Part shown: one piece after another, positions 27,187 to 35,916 of the stretch | Layout: each line of letters begins with the position of its first letter | How positions within the stretch are numbered: the first letter of the stretch is position 1 | Origin: Xanthomonas floridensis | Lineage (GTDB): Bacteria; Pseudomonadota; Gammaproteobacteria; Xanthomonadales; Xanthomonadaceae | DNA: 64,000 nt | Direction of reading: 5' to 3' | Assembly (NCBI RefSeq): GCF_001642575.1 | Contig: NZ_LXNG01000012.1 | Location: 1 to 64,000, forward strand | Translations under genes and position numbers: made by a program | Notes under the pieces: model-generated | What the model was told of the DNA's origin: nothing | Database searches by the model: none | Seen by the model: the letters and a program-made list of their open reading frames with translations, nothing else

Positions 27187-27518
27187 GCCGTCGACGGGCC
27201 GGCGGCCCGCCGCGCTGGTGGGTCCTGCTGATCTGTCATTTCCCGCCGATCTGCCAGGGCGGCTTCAACCGATTGATCGGCGTTATCCCGCCGCCCGCTA
27301 CCGGATCCTTCGTCGCAGCATGCGACCGCCCTGTGTCAGGGAATGCCGCAATCGGCGGCAGAAGTGTGAACTTCATCAGGTTCCGGGTCGGTTCTTAACT
27401 TTTATTTAAGACTTCTCTAACTCCTGCATGGCGCATGCCCGCTAGGATGCCTCGGGTCGAGAGCGGTCTTCGCGCTCTTTTCACGCGGTGACCGCCGTCA
27501 CGTAACACAGCAAGCGCC
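27187..27518. other. Intergenic region lpxC-dciA with AT-rich tract and terminator
   Basis: No gene is visible in these 332 bases. A tract at 27393-27420 (TTCTTAACTTTTATTTAAGA) is strikingly AT-rich for this genome, and it is followed 40 bases later by a terminator-like hairpin. This could be a promoter plus short RNA, or simply regulatory sequence; nothing more can be supported. Confidence 0.4.
27460..27481 (+). terminator. Short terminator-like hairpin between lpxC and dciA
   Basis: AGAGCG (27460-27465) pairs with CGCTCT (27473-27478) around a seven-base loop and runs into TTTT. It could end the lpxC transcript; dciA arrives from the opposite side and ends at 27519. Confidence 0.5.
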
Positions 27519-27965
27519 CTACCGTTTGGTCGGTGGGACGTCCTGCAGGGAGGCAAGCGCATCGCGCAGGCCCTTGTGCGTGGCCTCGGAGACCGGCCGT
27601 GGACGGTCGCGGTTTTGCTGCGTTGGGGAATGCGGCGAAACGCTTGCAGTCTTGACGGCCACTGCGGTGGCCTTCAGCCCGATGGACCGGGCGGCATCGA
27701 GGATGTGGGTCTCGGCAAGCCGCACCTTGGCATGCCAGATCGGTGAATCAACCAGAAAAACGAGCTGTTCGCCTCGGACATTGGCCAACCGGCAACGGGT
27801 CGCCAGATGGGGCGGTAACAGGGGGCGCAACTGCCGGTCCAGCGCATCGAGCCACAAGGCTCGACGCAAGGGGTCGCCAGCCTTTTCACCCAGCGCGGCC
27901 TCGATGGCCGGCTGTGGGGCGGAAGGGTTGCGTGCGTTGGACTTGGGCTTGGACATGACACTCAT
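27519..27965 (-). CDS. dciA: DUF721 protein DciA, replicative helicase loader
   Basis: 148 aa from ATG 27965; ATG 27956 (MSKPKSNAR) is also possible. The core LWLDALDRQLRPLLPPHLATRC followed by LVFLVDSPIWHAKVRL is the DUF721 (DciA) domain, placed in the middle with a disordered C-terminal tail. DciA is the ancestral loader or operator of the DnaB helicase in bacteria lacking DnaC/DnaI, which fits Xanthomonas. The conserved position is between lpxC and secA. The gene is divergent from the M23 peptidase, and the two ATGs share the palindrome CATATG (27963-27968), leaving no intergenic space. Confidence 0.85.
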   Translation of the reverse strand: MSVMSKPKSNARNPSAPQPAIEAALGEKAGDPLRRALWLDALDRQLRPLLPPHLATRCRLANVRGEQLVFLVDSPIWHAKVRLAETHILDAARSIGLKATAVAVKTASVSPHSPTQQNRDRPRPVSEATHKGLRDALASLQDVPPTKR

Positions 27966-28910
27966 ATGGCGTTGAAAAAAGTTGTAATCAAATCTCGGCA
28001 GACCCGGGCCCAGCGTGTGGCCCAGCAGTTCCAGGGCTTTGCAGCAGATCGGCCGATGGTGGTGCTTGGGGCCGTGCTTGGCCTGGGCATGCTGATCGGC
28101 GTCGGTGCAAGCACCGCCACCGGCATGGTGACCAATTCCGCGCTGCAGGCCAAGGTCGCGCAGCAGCAGACCGAGCTTGCGCAGGCGCAGCGTGCGTCGC
28201 AGGCGCAGGTCAATGCCCTGGCTGCCCGGCTGGGTGAGCTGCAGGCACAGGCTACCCGCCTTAATGCCTTGGGCGAGCGCCTGACCGAAATGGGCAAGTT
28301 GAAGGACGGTGAGTTCGACTTCGACGCGCCGGTTGGCGTCGGTGGCGGCGATGAGCCGGTCAGTGACATGCCGGTCGAATCGCTCAAGCAGAGCCTTGGG
28401 CAGGTGGAGCAGCAGTTTTCCGCCTCCGGGCAGCAGCTGAATGTGCTGGCCTCGCTGATGTTCGATCACCAGCTCGAGCAGAATTCGGTGCCGTCGCGGA
28501 TGCCGATCCGCAATACCTACATCACCTCCGGCTTCGGTGGTCGTGCCGACCCGTTCGATGGTGGCTCGGCCTTCCACAAGGGCGTGGACTTCCATGCCAA
28601 CGTGGGCGACCCGGTGCTGTCGGTGGCCGATGGCGTGGTCAGCTACGCCGGTGTGCGTGGTGGCTACGGCAACGTGGTCGAAGTGGACCACGGCAACGGT
28701 TATGTCACCCGCTACGCGCACAACTCGCGGCTGGTGGTGAAGGTGGGCGATCTGGTACGTGCCGGGCAGCAGGTGGCCAGGGCCGGCTCCAGTGGCCGCT
28801 CCACCGGTGCGCACGTGCACTTCGAGGTGTGGGCGGACGGGCACGTGGTCAATCCACGCAAGTTCCTGGGCGACACCAATACCCCGGTGGGCCGGCGCGG
28901 GCGCGGCTGA
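27966..28910 (+). CDS. M23-family metallopeptidase with membrane anchor
   Basis: 314 aa from ATG 27966. A basic N-terminus and one transmembrane segment (about residues 30-55, VVLGAVLGLGMLIGVGAS) are followed by a coiled coil (residues about 58-110, Gln/Ala-rich) and a LytM domain. The domain has HKGVDFHANVGDPV, whose HxxxD provides zinc ligands, and GAHVHFEVW, whose HxH provides the third. It is either an endopeptidase cutting peptidoglycan crosslinks or a regulator in the periplasm. The zinc ligands are all present, which favours enzyme activity. It is followed by a terminator. Confidence 0.9.
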   Translation: MALKKVVIKSRQTRAQRVAQQFQGFAADRPMVVLGAVLGLGMLIGVGASTATGMVTNSALQAKVAQQQTELAQAQRASQAQVNALAARLGELQAQATRLNALGERLTEMGKLKDGEFDFDAPVGVGGGDEPVSDMPVESLKQSLGQVEQQFSASGQQLNVLASLMFDHQLEQNSVPSRMPIRNTYITSGFGGRADPFDGGSAFHKGVDFHANVGDPVLSVADGVVSYAGVRGGYGNVVEVDHGNGYVTRYAHNSRLVVKVGDLVRAGQQVARAGSSGRSTGAHVHFEVWADGHVVNPRKFLGDTNTPVGRRGRG

Positions 28911-28931
28911 TGCGGCAATGGAGCGGATGAG

Positions 28932-28955
28932 GCACCGCAATGGCGGTGCTTGATT
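28932..28955 (+). terminator. Terminator after the M23 peptidase gene
   Basis: GCACCGC (28932-28938) pairs with GCGGTGC (28943-28949), loop AATG, followed by TTGATT. It sits 22 bases after the peptidase stop and just before the putative secA promoter. Confidence 0.55.
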
Positions 28956-28975
28956 CGTGAGGGCTCGCCCCAAGC

Positions 28976-28981
28976 TACAAT
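28976..28981 (+). promoter_or_regulatory. Predicted -10 element for secA
   Basis: TACAAT is one mismatch from the TATAAT consensus. No convincing -35 was found at 16-18 bases; TTGATT at 28950-28955 is 20 bases away. It would start a leader of about 100 bases before secA. Confidence 0.45.
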
Positions 28982-28996
28982 AGGGTGTTGCCATCG

Positions 28997-29024
28997 ACAG
29001 GGCGCAGTGCGCCCTGTTTCGTTT
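28997..29024 (+). promoter_or_regulatory. Terminator-like hairpin in the secA leader
   Basis: ACAGGGCG (28997-29004) pairs with CGCCCTGT (29010-29017), loop CAGTG, followed by TTCGTTT. It lies between the predicted -10 element and the secA start, so it would be near the 5' end of the secA mRNA. It may be a transcription attenuator, a 5' stabilising stem, or the end of an upstream transcript. Confidence 0.5.
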
Positions 29025-29087
29025 ACGGCGGTCGGGTCTGTGGGGACCGGCGTCGGTCAAACCGTTCCTTTTCAACCGGTTTCTTCA

Positions 29088-31826
29088 ATGATCAACAGTC
29101 TGCTTACCCGTGTCTTTGGCAGTCGTAACGAACGCCAGCTGCGCCAGCTCACCCGCCTCGTCACCCAGATCAATGCGCTGGAGCCGACGATCGAGAAGCT
29201 CTCCGACGCCGAGCTGCAAGCCAAGACCCCGGAGTTCAAGCAGCGGCTTGCCGCCGGCGAGTCCCTGGACAAGATCCTGCCTGAAGCCTTTGCCGTGTGC
29301 CGCGAGGCCAGCCGCCGCGTGCTGGGCATGCGGCATTACGACGTGCAGTTGATCGGCGGCATGGTGCTGCACCTGGGCAAGATCGCCGAAATGCGTACCG
29401 GCGAAGGCAAGACCCTGGTGGCCACGCTGCCGGTGTACCTCAACGCATTGCAGGGCGAAGGCGTGCACGTGGTCACCGTGAACGACTACCTGGCGCGCCG
29501 CGACTCGGCGCAGATGGGCAAGTTGTACAACTGGCTGGGCCTGAGCGTGGGCGTTGTGTATCCGGGCATGCCGCACAGCGACAAGCATGCTGCCTACGCG
29601 GCCGATATCACCTACGGCACCAATAACGAGTTTGGCTTCGACTACCTGCGCGACAACATGGCGCTGTCGCGGGCCGACCGTTACCAGCGCAATCTGCATT
29701 ACGCCATCGTCGACGAAGTGGACTCGATCCTGATCGACGAAGCGCGCACCCCGCTGATCATCTCCGGCCCGGCCGACGAATCGCCGGAGCTGTACATCCG
29801 CGTCAACCGCATCGTGCCGCAGCTGACCAAGCAGGAAAGCGAAGAGGGCGATGGCGACTTCTGGGTCGACGAGAAAGGCAAGCAGGTGCATCTGTCGGAG
29901 GCGGGCATGGGCCACGCCGAAGAACTGCTGATGCAGGCCGGCATCCTGGAAAACGCCGAAGACGGCCTGTACGCCGCGCAGAACCTGAGCGTGGTGCATC
30001 ACCTCAATGCCGCGCTGCGTGCGCATGCGATCTACCAGCGCGACGTGGACTACATCGTGCGCGATGGCGAAGTGGTGATCGTGGACGAATTCACCGGCCG
30101 CACCCTGACCGGGCGCCGCTGGTCCGACGGCCTGCACCAGGCGGTCGAAGCGAAGGAAGGCGTGCCGGTCCAGCGCGAGAACCAGACCCTGGCCAGCATC
30201 ACCTTCCAGAACCTGTTCCGCATGTACAAGAAGCTGTCCGGCATGACCGGTACGGCCGACACCGAAGCCTACGAGTTCCAGAGCATCTACGGCCTGGAAG
30301 TGGTAGTGATCCCGACCAACCGCCCGACTGTGCGCAAGGACCATCCGGACCAGGTGTTCCTCAACCGCAAGGGCAAGTTCAATGCGGTGCTGGCCGACAT
30401 CGAAGACTGCGCCAAGCGTGGCCAGCCGGTGCTGGTGGGTACCACCTCGATCGAAACCTCGGAAATGCTGTCCGAGCATCTGCGCAAGGCCGGGGTGAAG
30501 CACGAAGTGCTCAATGCCAAGCAGCACGAGCGCGAAGCTACCATCGTGGCCAATGCCGGCCAGCCGGGTGCGGTGACCATCGCCACCAATATGGCCGGTC
30601 GCGGTACCGACATCGTGCTGGGCGGTTCGCTCGAATCGGAGTACCACGCGCTGGGCGAGGATGCGACCGAGGATGCGCGCTTCAAGATCAAGACCGAGTG
30701 GCAGCGTCGCCATGACGCGGTCAAGGCGGCCGGCGGCCTGCACATCATCGGTACCGAGCGCCACGAATCGCGGCGTATCGACAACCAGTTGCGCGGCCGC
30801 GCCGGTCGTCAGGGTGACCCGGGTTCCTCGCGCTTCTATCTGTCGCTGGAAGACAACCTGATGCGCATCTTCGCCTCGGACTGGGTCCAGAAGGCGATGC
30901 GCATGATGGGCATGAAGGAAGACGACGTCATCGAAGATCGCCTGGTCAGCCGGCAGATCGAGAAGGCGCAGCGCAAGGTGGAAGCGCACAACTTCGACAT
31001 CCGCAAGAACCTGCTGGACTTCGACGACGTCAACAACGACCAGCGCAAGGTGATCTATGCCCAGCGCGACGAGTTGCTGGATGCCGAATCGGTCAAGGAC
31101 AACGTCGACGGTATCCGCGGCGATGTGATCTACGACCTGGTCGCGCGCTTCGTGCCGCCCAATTCGGTGGATGAGCAGTGGGACCTGCAGGGCCTGGAAG
31201 CCACGCTGGAATCGGAGCTTGGCATGCCGCTGGCGCTGCGCGAGATGGCGCGCACGCAGGAGGAGCTGGACGCCGAGCAGATTGCCGCCAAGGTGCAGGC
31301 CGCGGTGGATGCGCACTTTGCCGAGAAGGAAGCGGCGGTGGGCAACGACACCATGCGTGCGCTGGAAAAGCACGTGATGCTGACCGTACTGGACCAGGGC
31401 TGGAAGGAGCACCTGGCCAAGATGGATTACCTGCGTCAGGGCATCTACCTGCGCGGTTACGCGCAGAAGCAGCCCAAGCAGGAATACAAGAAGGAAGCCT
31501 TCGAGCTGTTCTCCGAGATGCTGGAGAACGTCAAGCGCGAGGTGATCAACCTGCTGGCGCGCGTGCGCATCCGCAGCGAGGAAGAAGTGGCCGAACTGGA
31601 AGAGCAGGAACGCCGCCAGGCCGAAGCCCGCCTGATGGCCTCGCAATTCCAGCACCAGGATGCAGGCGGTTACGGCGCCGACGAGGAAGTGGAACAGATG
31701 CAGGGCGGCAACGCACCGGTGCCGGTGTCGCAGGTTACCCGCGACGAACCCAAGGTCGGTCGTAACGATCCGTGCCCGTGCGGCAGCGGCAAGAAGTACA
31801 AGCACTGCCACGGTCAGCTCAGCTGA
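29088..31826 (+). CDS. secA: Preprotein translocase ATPase SecA
   Basis: 912 aa, ATG 29088 ([20 protein letters not shown]). Walker [15 protein letters not shown] near residue 103, [15 protein letters not shown] (Walker B/DEAD region), [16 protein letters not shown] and [18 protein letters not shown] (helicase motifs V and VI), then the helical scaffold and the C-terminal zinc-binding domain [20 protein letters not shown] that binds SecB. It drives secretion of unfolded proteins through SecYEG. No secM-like regulator precedes it. Its stop codon forms the loop of a perfect 15-bp hairpin. Confidence 0.98.
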   Translation: MINSLLTRVFGSRNERQLRQLTRLVTQINALEPTIEKLSDAELQAKTPEFKQRLAAGESLDKILPEAFAVCREASRRVLGMRHYDVQLIGGMVLHLGKIAEMRTGEGKTLVATLPVYLNALQGEGVHVVTVNDYLARRDSAQMGKLYNWLGLSVGVVYPGMPHSDKHAAYAADITYGTNNEFGFDYLRDNMALSRADRYQRNLHYAIVDEVDSILIDEARTPLIISGPADESPELYIRVNRIVPQLTKQESEEGDGDFWVDEKGKQVHLSEAGMGHAEELLMQAGILENAEDGLYAAQNLSVVHHLNAALRAHAIYQRDVDYIVRDGEVVIVDEFTGRTLTGRRWSDGLHQAVEAKEGVPVQRENQTLASITFQNLFRMYKKLSGMTGTADTEAYEFQSIYGLEVVVIPTNRPTVRKDHPDQVFLNRKGKFNAVLADIEDCAKRGQPVLVGTTSIETSEMLSEHLRKAGVKHEVLNAKQHEREATIVANAGQPGAVTIATNMAGRGTDIVLGGSLESEYHALGEDATEDARFKIKTEWQRRHDAVKAAGGLHIIGTERHESRRIDNQLRGRAGRQGDPGSSRFYLSLEDNLMRIFASDWVQKAMRMMGMKEDDVIEDRLVSRQIEKAQRKVEAHNFDIRKNLLDFDDVNNDQRKVIYAQRDELLDAESVKDNVDGIRGDVIYDLVARFVPPNSVDEQWDLQGLEATLESELGMPLALREMARTQEELDAEQIAAKVQAAVDAHFAEKEAAVGNDTMRALEKHVMLTVLDQGWKEHLAKMDYLRQGIYLRGYAQKQPKQEYKKEAFELFSEMLENVKREVINLLARVRIRSEEEVAELEEQERRQAEARLMASQFQHQDAGGYGADEEVEQMQGGNAPVPVSQVTRDEPKVGRNDPCPCGSGKKYKHCHGQLS

Positions 31827-31842
31827 TGCTGAGCTGACCGTG
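31809..31842 (+). terminator. Perfect 15-bp hairpin with the secA stop codon in its loop
   Basis: CACGGTCAGCTCAGC (31809-31823) pairs perfectly with GCTGAGCTGACCGTG (31828-31842); the four-base loop TGAT contains the TGA stop of secA. There is no T run, so it may protect the 3' end or pause polymerase rather than terminate. The arm encodes the last residues CHGQLS. Confidence 0.6.
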
Positions 31843-31866
31843 GGGCTGCCCGCAACGCGGGCGGCC

Positions 31867-31897
31867 CACCCAGCGTCCGCGCAGCGGACGCTGGGTG
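31867..31897. repeat. 14-bp inverted repeat downstream of secA
   Basis: CACCCAGCGTCCGC (31867-31880) and GCGGACGCTGGGTG (31884-31897) are perfectly complementary with a GCA loop. Second of three consecutive strong hairpins after secA; probably a REP-like or mRNA-stabilising element. Confidence 0.6.
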
Positions 31898-31935
31898 CAC
31901 GGGTCCTTGCTTCCGATCCCCCGCGCCTTCGGCGC

Positions 31936-31959
31936 GCCCCCCTCGCCAAGGGGGGCTTT
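31936..31959 (+). terminator. Rho-independent terminator downstream of secA
   Basis: GCCCCCCT (31936-31943) pairs with AGGGGGGC (31949-31956), loop CGCCA, followed by TTT. It is the third hairpin after secA and the most terminator-like. The rest of the 463-base gap up to the VOC gene (to 32289) shows no gene. Confidence 0.6.
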
Positions 31960-32289
31960 GCATTGGGAGGGTCTCTTCGGAGCAGCTGCTCGGACGTGGA
32001 ATAGCGGCCGCTGGGTGCAATGACTCCAGTCGAGCTCGCGTACTTTTTGCCGGCCTCCCGGCAACCGCGTGGCCTGTATCGTTGTCAGGCAGTGTCTGCA
32101 AACCACCGCATTGGCGCTAGCAGCGCTCGACCAGCTCGACGGGCCCTGTCTCGGTAAGACTGGGCCCCGCACCCTGCACCACACGCTTGCCTGTCGCGCG
32201 TGGGCGCCGACTGTGCCCGCGCACCCGGGCTTCCCCGCCTGCGCCACTGCGGGGCGTATGCTCGATCCACGTCCCGCGTGGAGTGCGTC

Positions 32290-32658
32290 ATGTCGCAGCT
32301 GTCGAGCCAGCAACTGAAGGTGTTCGTGCCTGCGCGCGACTATGCGCTGTCGCAGCAGTTCTACCGTGCGCTGGGATTCGTGCAGGAAGACGAGGTCGGT
32401 AATGTGACCTGCTTTCGGCACGGTGCGCACTGTGCGTTCCTGCTGCAGGATTTCTATGTGCGCGAGCTGGCCGAAAACCTGATGCTGCATCTGTGGGTGG
32501 ACGATGCCGACGCCTGGTGGCAACACATGCATGACATGGGACTGGACGAACAATTCGGCGTGAATTTCAGCGCGCCGGAAGACCGGCCCTGGGGCGCACG
32601 CGATTTCACCTTGCACGATCCCAGCGGGGTGCTTTGGCGCATCGGGCATCCGTTGTAG
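32290..32658 (+). CDS. VOC family protein (glyoxalase/bleomycin resistance fold)
   Basis: 122 aa from ATG 32290. It begins MSQLSSQQLKVFVPARDYAL, then QFYRALGFVQEDEVGNVTCF, and ends DFTLHDPSGVLWRIGHPL. The two beta-alpha-beta-beta-beta halves and the final DPSGVLWRIG are typical of VOC proteins; similar small proteins are often annotated as glyoxalase or bleomycin-resistance-like. Substrate unknown. A dispersed repeat follows directly after the stop. Confidence 0.8.
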   Translation: MSQLSSQQLKVFVPARDYALSQQFYRALGFVQEDEVGNVTCFRHGAHCAFLLQDFYVRELAENLMLHLWVDDADAWWQHMHDMGLDEQFGVNFSAPEDRPWGARDFTLHDPSGVLWRIGHPL

Positions 32659-32663
32659 GCATG

Positions 32664-32740
32664 AATCGGGAATCGGGAATGGGGAATTGCAAAGGCGGGC
32701 ATGGTGCGTGCTTCAACCGATTCCCGATTCTCCATTCCCC
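32664..32740. repeat. GGGAATCGGGAAT-type palindromic repeat after the VOC gene
   Basis: Left arm AATCGGGAATCGGGAATGGG, right arm GATTCCCGATTCTCCATTCC, spacer of about 35 bases. It starts six bases after the VOC stop and is the only copy of this family seen outside the dcw cluster in this window. Confidence 0.85.
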
Positions 32741-32788
32741 GCCCTCAAGCGATTGCGCTGGACCGCTGACTCGCGGCACTCTTATTGC

Positions 32789-33736
32789 ATGCCCGACTCC
32801 CTCAGATCCATTCACGTCGTTGCCGGCGTGATCACCGACCCCCGCGGCCGCATCCTGCTGACCCGCCGTACCGAAACCCGCGACATGCCCGGCCTTTGGG
32901 AGTTCCCTGGTGGCAAGCGCGAGCCTGGCGAAACCTCCGAACAGGCGCTGGTGCGCGAGCTCAATGAAGAACTCGGCATCGAGGCCCAGGTCGGCGAGTG
33001 GGTCATGGATGTGCCGCAGCTGTATCCGGACAAACGCCTGCGGCTGGAAGTGCGGCACATCACGAGCTGGAAAGGCAGCCCGCGTGGGCGCGAAGGCCAG
33101 GCGATGACCTGGGTGGCGGCCGACAAGCTGGCGCGCTATTCGATGCCGCCGGCGGATGTGCCGGTGGTGGGCGTGCTGCGCCAGCCCGACCGCTACCTGA
33201 TCACGCCCGAGCCCGACGACGAGGCGCACTGGCTGGACAGCCTGGAGCGTGCGTTGCAGGCGGGCGTGACGCGCCTGCAGTTGCGTGCACGGCAGTGCGA
33301 GCCGGCCCGTTGGCAGGCCCTGCTGCAGAAGGTGATGCACCTGCGTGGCCGCCAACGCGCGCAGTTGCTGCTCAATTGTGATATCGCCCTGGCCACCGAG
33401 CTGGGCATCGGCGTGCACCTGGGCGCCGAGCAACTGGCCGGCCTGCAGGAGCGCCCGCTGCCGGCCGAGCACCTGGTGGCCGCGTCCTGTCACGGGGTGG
33501 AAGACCTGCGCCATGCCCAGCGGATCGGCTGCGATTTCGCCGTGCTGGGGCCGGTGCAGGCCACCGCGTCGCATCCGGGCGCCACGCCGCTGGGGTGGGA
33601 CGGCTTCGAGCGCCTGCGCGAGCAGGTATCGCTGCCGATCTACGCGCTTGGCGGCATGGGTGTCGACGATCTCCGCAAGGCGCGTTCGCACGGGGCGCAG
33701 GGCATCGCGGCGATTCGTGGCCTGTGGCCGGCCTGA
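32789..33736 (+). CDS. Nudix hydrolase (MutT-type) fused to ThiE-like domain
   Basis: 315 aa from ATG 32789. Residues about 8-130 are a MutT-like Nudix domain; the Nudix box spans residues 41-64 (GGKREPGETSEQ...REL..EELGI). Residues about 145-315 form a TIM-barrel like thiamine-phosphate synthase (RLQLRARQ, LLNCDIALA, GVHLGAEQL, FAVLGPVQATASHPG, YALGGMG). The Nudix half probably removes 8-oxo-dGTP or a related damaged nucleotide. The same fusion is known in other gammaproteobacteria; the purpose of the ThiE part is not established. Confidence 0.9.
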   Translation: MPDSLRSIHVVAGVITDPRGRILLTRRTETRDMPGLWEFPGGKREPGETSEQALVRELNEELGIEAQVGEWVMDVPQLYPDKRLRLEVRHITSWKGSPRGREGQAMTWVAADKLARYSMPPADVPVVGVLRQPDRYLITPEPDDEAHWLDSLERALQAGVTRLQLRARQCEPARWQALLQKVMHLRGRQRAQLLLNCDIALATELGIGVHLGAEQLAGLQERPLPAEHLVAASCHGVEDLRHAQRIGCDFAVLGPVQATASHPGATPLGWDGFERLREQVSLPIYALGGMGVDDLRKARSHGAQGIAAIRGLWPA

Positions 33737-33944
33737 CGGCGACGCTTGAAGCTGCGGTGTTGCCTCCGGCGATGCGACCGACAGCCGGATTTGCGGATCG
33801 TGCTGGGGCTCGGCGGTCGGCGATGCGTCGGAAAGACGCTTTGCGCTCGCTCAGCGTTGCCGGTGCGATCTGCTGCTGTTGACGCAATGAGGAGAGCGCC
33901 GGCACAACCTGGTCGGCAGGCACGTCGCGTATCGCCCGATGCAG

Positions 33945-34532
33945 CTAGAACGTCACCCAGAAACAGTTGTACTGCCGGCGCAGCCGCAACACGCTGCGCG
34001 CGGGTGTGCCGCTAGCCAGATTCTGTTCCAGGCGCAGGCCCCAGGGGCGTGGGCGCGTGGGAGCCGGTAGCGGTGCGTCGATCGGGCTGCCATCCAGCGA
34101 GGGCGTTGCTGCTTCGCCGCCGTCCCAGGTGGGCGTGTCGGTCTGCGGGTACATCGGCACGATGTCGAGCAGCGGGCGTTGCACGATGGCTTCCAGCCGG
34201 CTCAGCACCTGATTCGCAGCGGCATCGGATTGGCCGCTCCACAGGTAAAGGCTGGACAGGCGATTGACGTCGCGGCTGTCCACCGCCAGTTGCAGCAGCG
34301 ACACCAGTTCGCTCAGCCGACGGGGGCAGCCATAACGATACAGACCGGTATTGCCCTGGCTGCGCACCACCGGTGGCGCGCGGGTGGCGGCGCCTACGTC
34401 TTCGCAGCGGCGGTCGGTGAACATGGTCTGCCCATCCGGCGTCACGCAGCGGCGGATCTCCTGCGCCTGCACGCGCAGGGTGGGGCATAGGCACAGCAGC
34501 AAGGCGAGCACGGGCAAGAGGAGGCGAGGCAT
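33945..34532 (-). CDS. DUF4124-type secreted protein
   Basis: 195 aa from ATG 34532. Signal peptide MPRLLLPVLALLLCLCPTLR with cleavage after VQA (about residue 23). The mature N-terminus EIRRCVTPDGQTMFTDRRCE is a DUF4124-type segment with two cysteines; the remainder is a helical region and a proline-rich stretch (PAPTRPRPWG) without recognised domains. Expected in the periplasm; function unknown. Confidence 0.75.
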   Translation of the reverse strand: MPRLLLPVLALLLCLCPTLRVQAQEIRRCVTPDGQTMFTDRRCEDVGAATRAPPVVRSQGNTGLYRYGCPRRLSELVSLLQLAVDSRDVNRLSSLYLWSGQSDAAANQVLSRLEAIVQRPLLDIVPMYPQTDTPTWDGGEAATPSLDGSPIDAPLPAPTRPRPWGLRLEQNLASGTPARSVLRLRRQYNCFWVTF

Positions 34533-34645
34533 CGGCGCAGCGTAGCCGGGCACGCGTGAGCTGGCGAGGAAGATGCGGGCTGTGCGCGCGGTTCTGGCAT
34601 TCGCGCCCCCGATGGTTGGGCAGGGGCGGGTGTTGCCGGCCGCGT

Positions 34646-35473
34646 TCAACGTCCGAGCAGCTGCAGCACCTGCGTGGTCGGCTTGGCCAGATTGAGGGTG
34701 TAGAAGTGCAGTGCCGGTGCGCCGCCGGCGATCAGGCGCTCGCACAGGCTGGCCACCACTTCCGCACCGAAGGCCCGCACCGCATCGGCATCGTCGCCGT
34801 AGGCCTGCATCTTCCTGCCGATCCAGCGCGGGATTTCTGCGCCGCATTGCTCGGAAAAACGCCGTAGCTGCGAGAAATTGGAGATCGGCATGATGCCGGG
34901 AACGATCGGCACCTCCACGCCCAGGCGCTCCACGGCATCGCGAAAATGGAAGTAGGCGTCGGCGTTGTAGAAATACTGGGTGATCGCCGCATCCGCGCCG
35001 GCATCGACCTTGGCCTTGAAATAGCGCAGGTCGCTGAGTGCATCCGTCGCCTGTGGGTGGGTCTCCGGATAGGCGCCGACTTCGATGCGGAAGGCGTCGC
35101 CGTGTTCGGCGCGGATGAAGGCGATCAGATCAGAGGCATAACGCAGGTCGCCGGGGTGGCCCATGCCCGAGGGCAGGTCGCCGCGCAGCGCCACGATGCG
35201 GGTGCAGCCGATGGCGCGATACAGCTTGAGCAACTCGCGGATCTCCTCGCGGCTGCCGCCGACACAGGACAGATGCGGCGCCGCTTCGAAGCCATGCTTC
35301 TGCTTGAGATGGCGCACGGTTTCGGAGGTGTAGCTGAGCGTGGAGCCGCCGGCGCCGAAGGTGCACGACACGTATTCCGGCGCATAGCCCTTCAACTTGG
35401 CTGCAGTGCGGTCCAGCTGCGCGCGCTGGTCGTCTGTCTTCGGGGGGTAGAACTCGAAACTGAGATGCGTCAT
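34646..35473 (-). CDS. metF: Methylenetetrahydrofolate reductase MetF
   Basis: 275 aa from ATG 35473. It starts MTHLSFEFYPPKTDDQRAQL, with the catalytic Glu in the FEFYPPK motif, and has YVSCTFGAGGSTLSYT, RIVALRGDLP, DAAITQYFYN and PGIMPISNF, the FAD- and folate-binding motifs of the TIM barrel. It makes 5-methyltetrahydrofolate for methionine synthesis. In many relatives metF is near ahcY; here ahcY is 13 kb away. No riboswitch was found in front of metF. Confidence 0.95.
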   Translation of the reverse strand: MTHLSFEFYPPKTDDQRAQLDRTAAKLKGYAPEYVSCTFGAGGSTLSYTSETVRHLKQKHGFEAAPHLSCVGGSREEIRELLKLYRAIGCTRIVALRGDLPSGMGHPGDLRYASDLIAFIRAEHGDAFRIEVGAYPETHPQATDALSDLRYFKAKVDAGADAAITQYFYNADAYFHFRDAVERLGVEVPIVPGIMPISNFSQLRRFSEQCGAEIPRWIGRKMQAYGDDADAVRAFGAEVVASLCERLIAGGAPALHFYTLNLAKPTTQVLQLLGR

Positions 35474-35916
35474 CGCGGCGGGTCCGGCAGAGCGTGTCGG
35501 CATAATATCGCTCCATCGCGATGAATGCATATTTGGTTGCGAGTGTCCCGATCGATTGCGGGCGATGCCAGCGCGCAGTGACGACCGCATGGCCGGGGCT
35601 GCTTGTATACGCCGGCCGCGCGGCGGCGTGCGCGTCAAGCTCGGCACCCCGCGCCACGTGATCGGAGCGCGACATGCAAGAGCAGCAAATGGAGGTCTTC
35701 TCCGAATCGTTGGGCCGCATCCGGCTTGCGTTGGCGCATGGTGTCGGCGACCTGGCGCTCGCCTTGGCCTAGAGCGTGTTGTGTACCTTGAGGTGAGTGC
35801 GAAGCGTCCTGTGGCGCGTCGAGACAGGCTGTGCAGCGGCAGTGGCGTCGCGCGCCCTACGCCGGGCATTGACATCTGCCTGCCTACACTGGGCGCCCCT
35901 TTGATGGAGCGCCCTG
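35474..35916. other. Divergent intergenic region metF-quinone oxidoreductase
   Basis: 443 bases that must hold the promoters of metF (minus) and the oxidoreductase (plus). On the minus strand GATATTATGC (around 35503) offers a possible -10. A 32-codon open frame (35674-35772) is listed separately. No riboswitch-like structure was recognised. Confidence 0.4.
35674..35772 (+). CDS. Possible small protein of 32 residues
   Basis: ATG 35674 to TAG 35772: MQEQQMEVFSESLGRIRLAL and a short hydrophobic end. GGAG-like sequence (ATCGGAGCG) lies about 8 bases upstream, and the peptide would be amphipathic. No family recognised; it may be a chance frame. Confidence 0.25.
   Translation: MQEQQMEVFSESLGRIRLALAHGVGDLALALA

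Noticed and set aside
29085..31949. 954-codon open frame antisense to secA
   Set aside because: It mirrors secA, has no start signal or domain pattern, and secA is complete on the other strand.
35474..35640. Possible SAH or SAM riboswitch in front of metF
   Set aside because: The GAGGxGCGCTGC and CCAGGCTCG core found at ahcY is absent, and no alternative conserved core was recognised.
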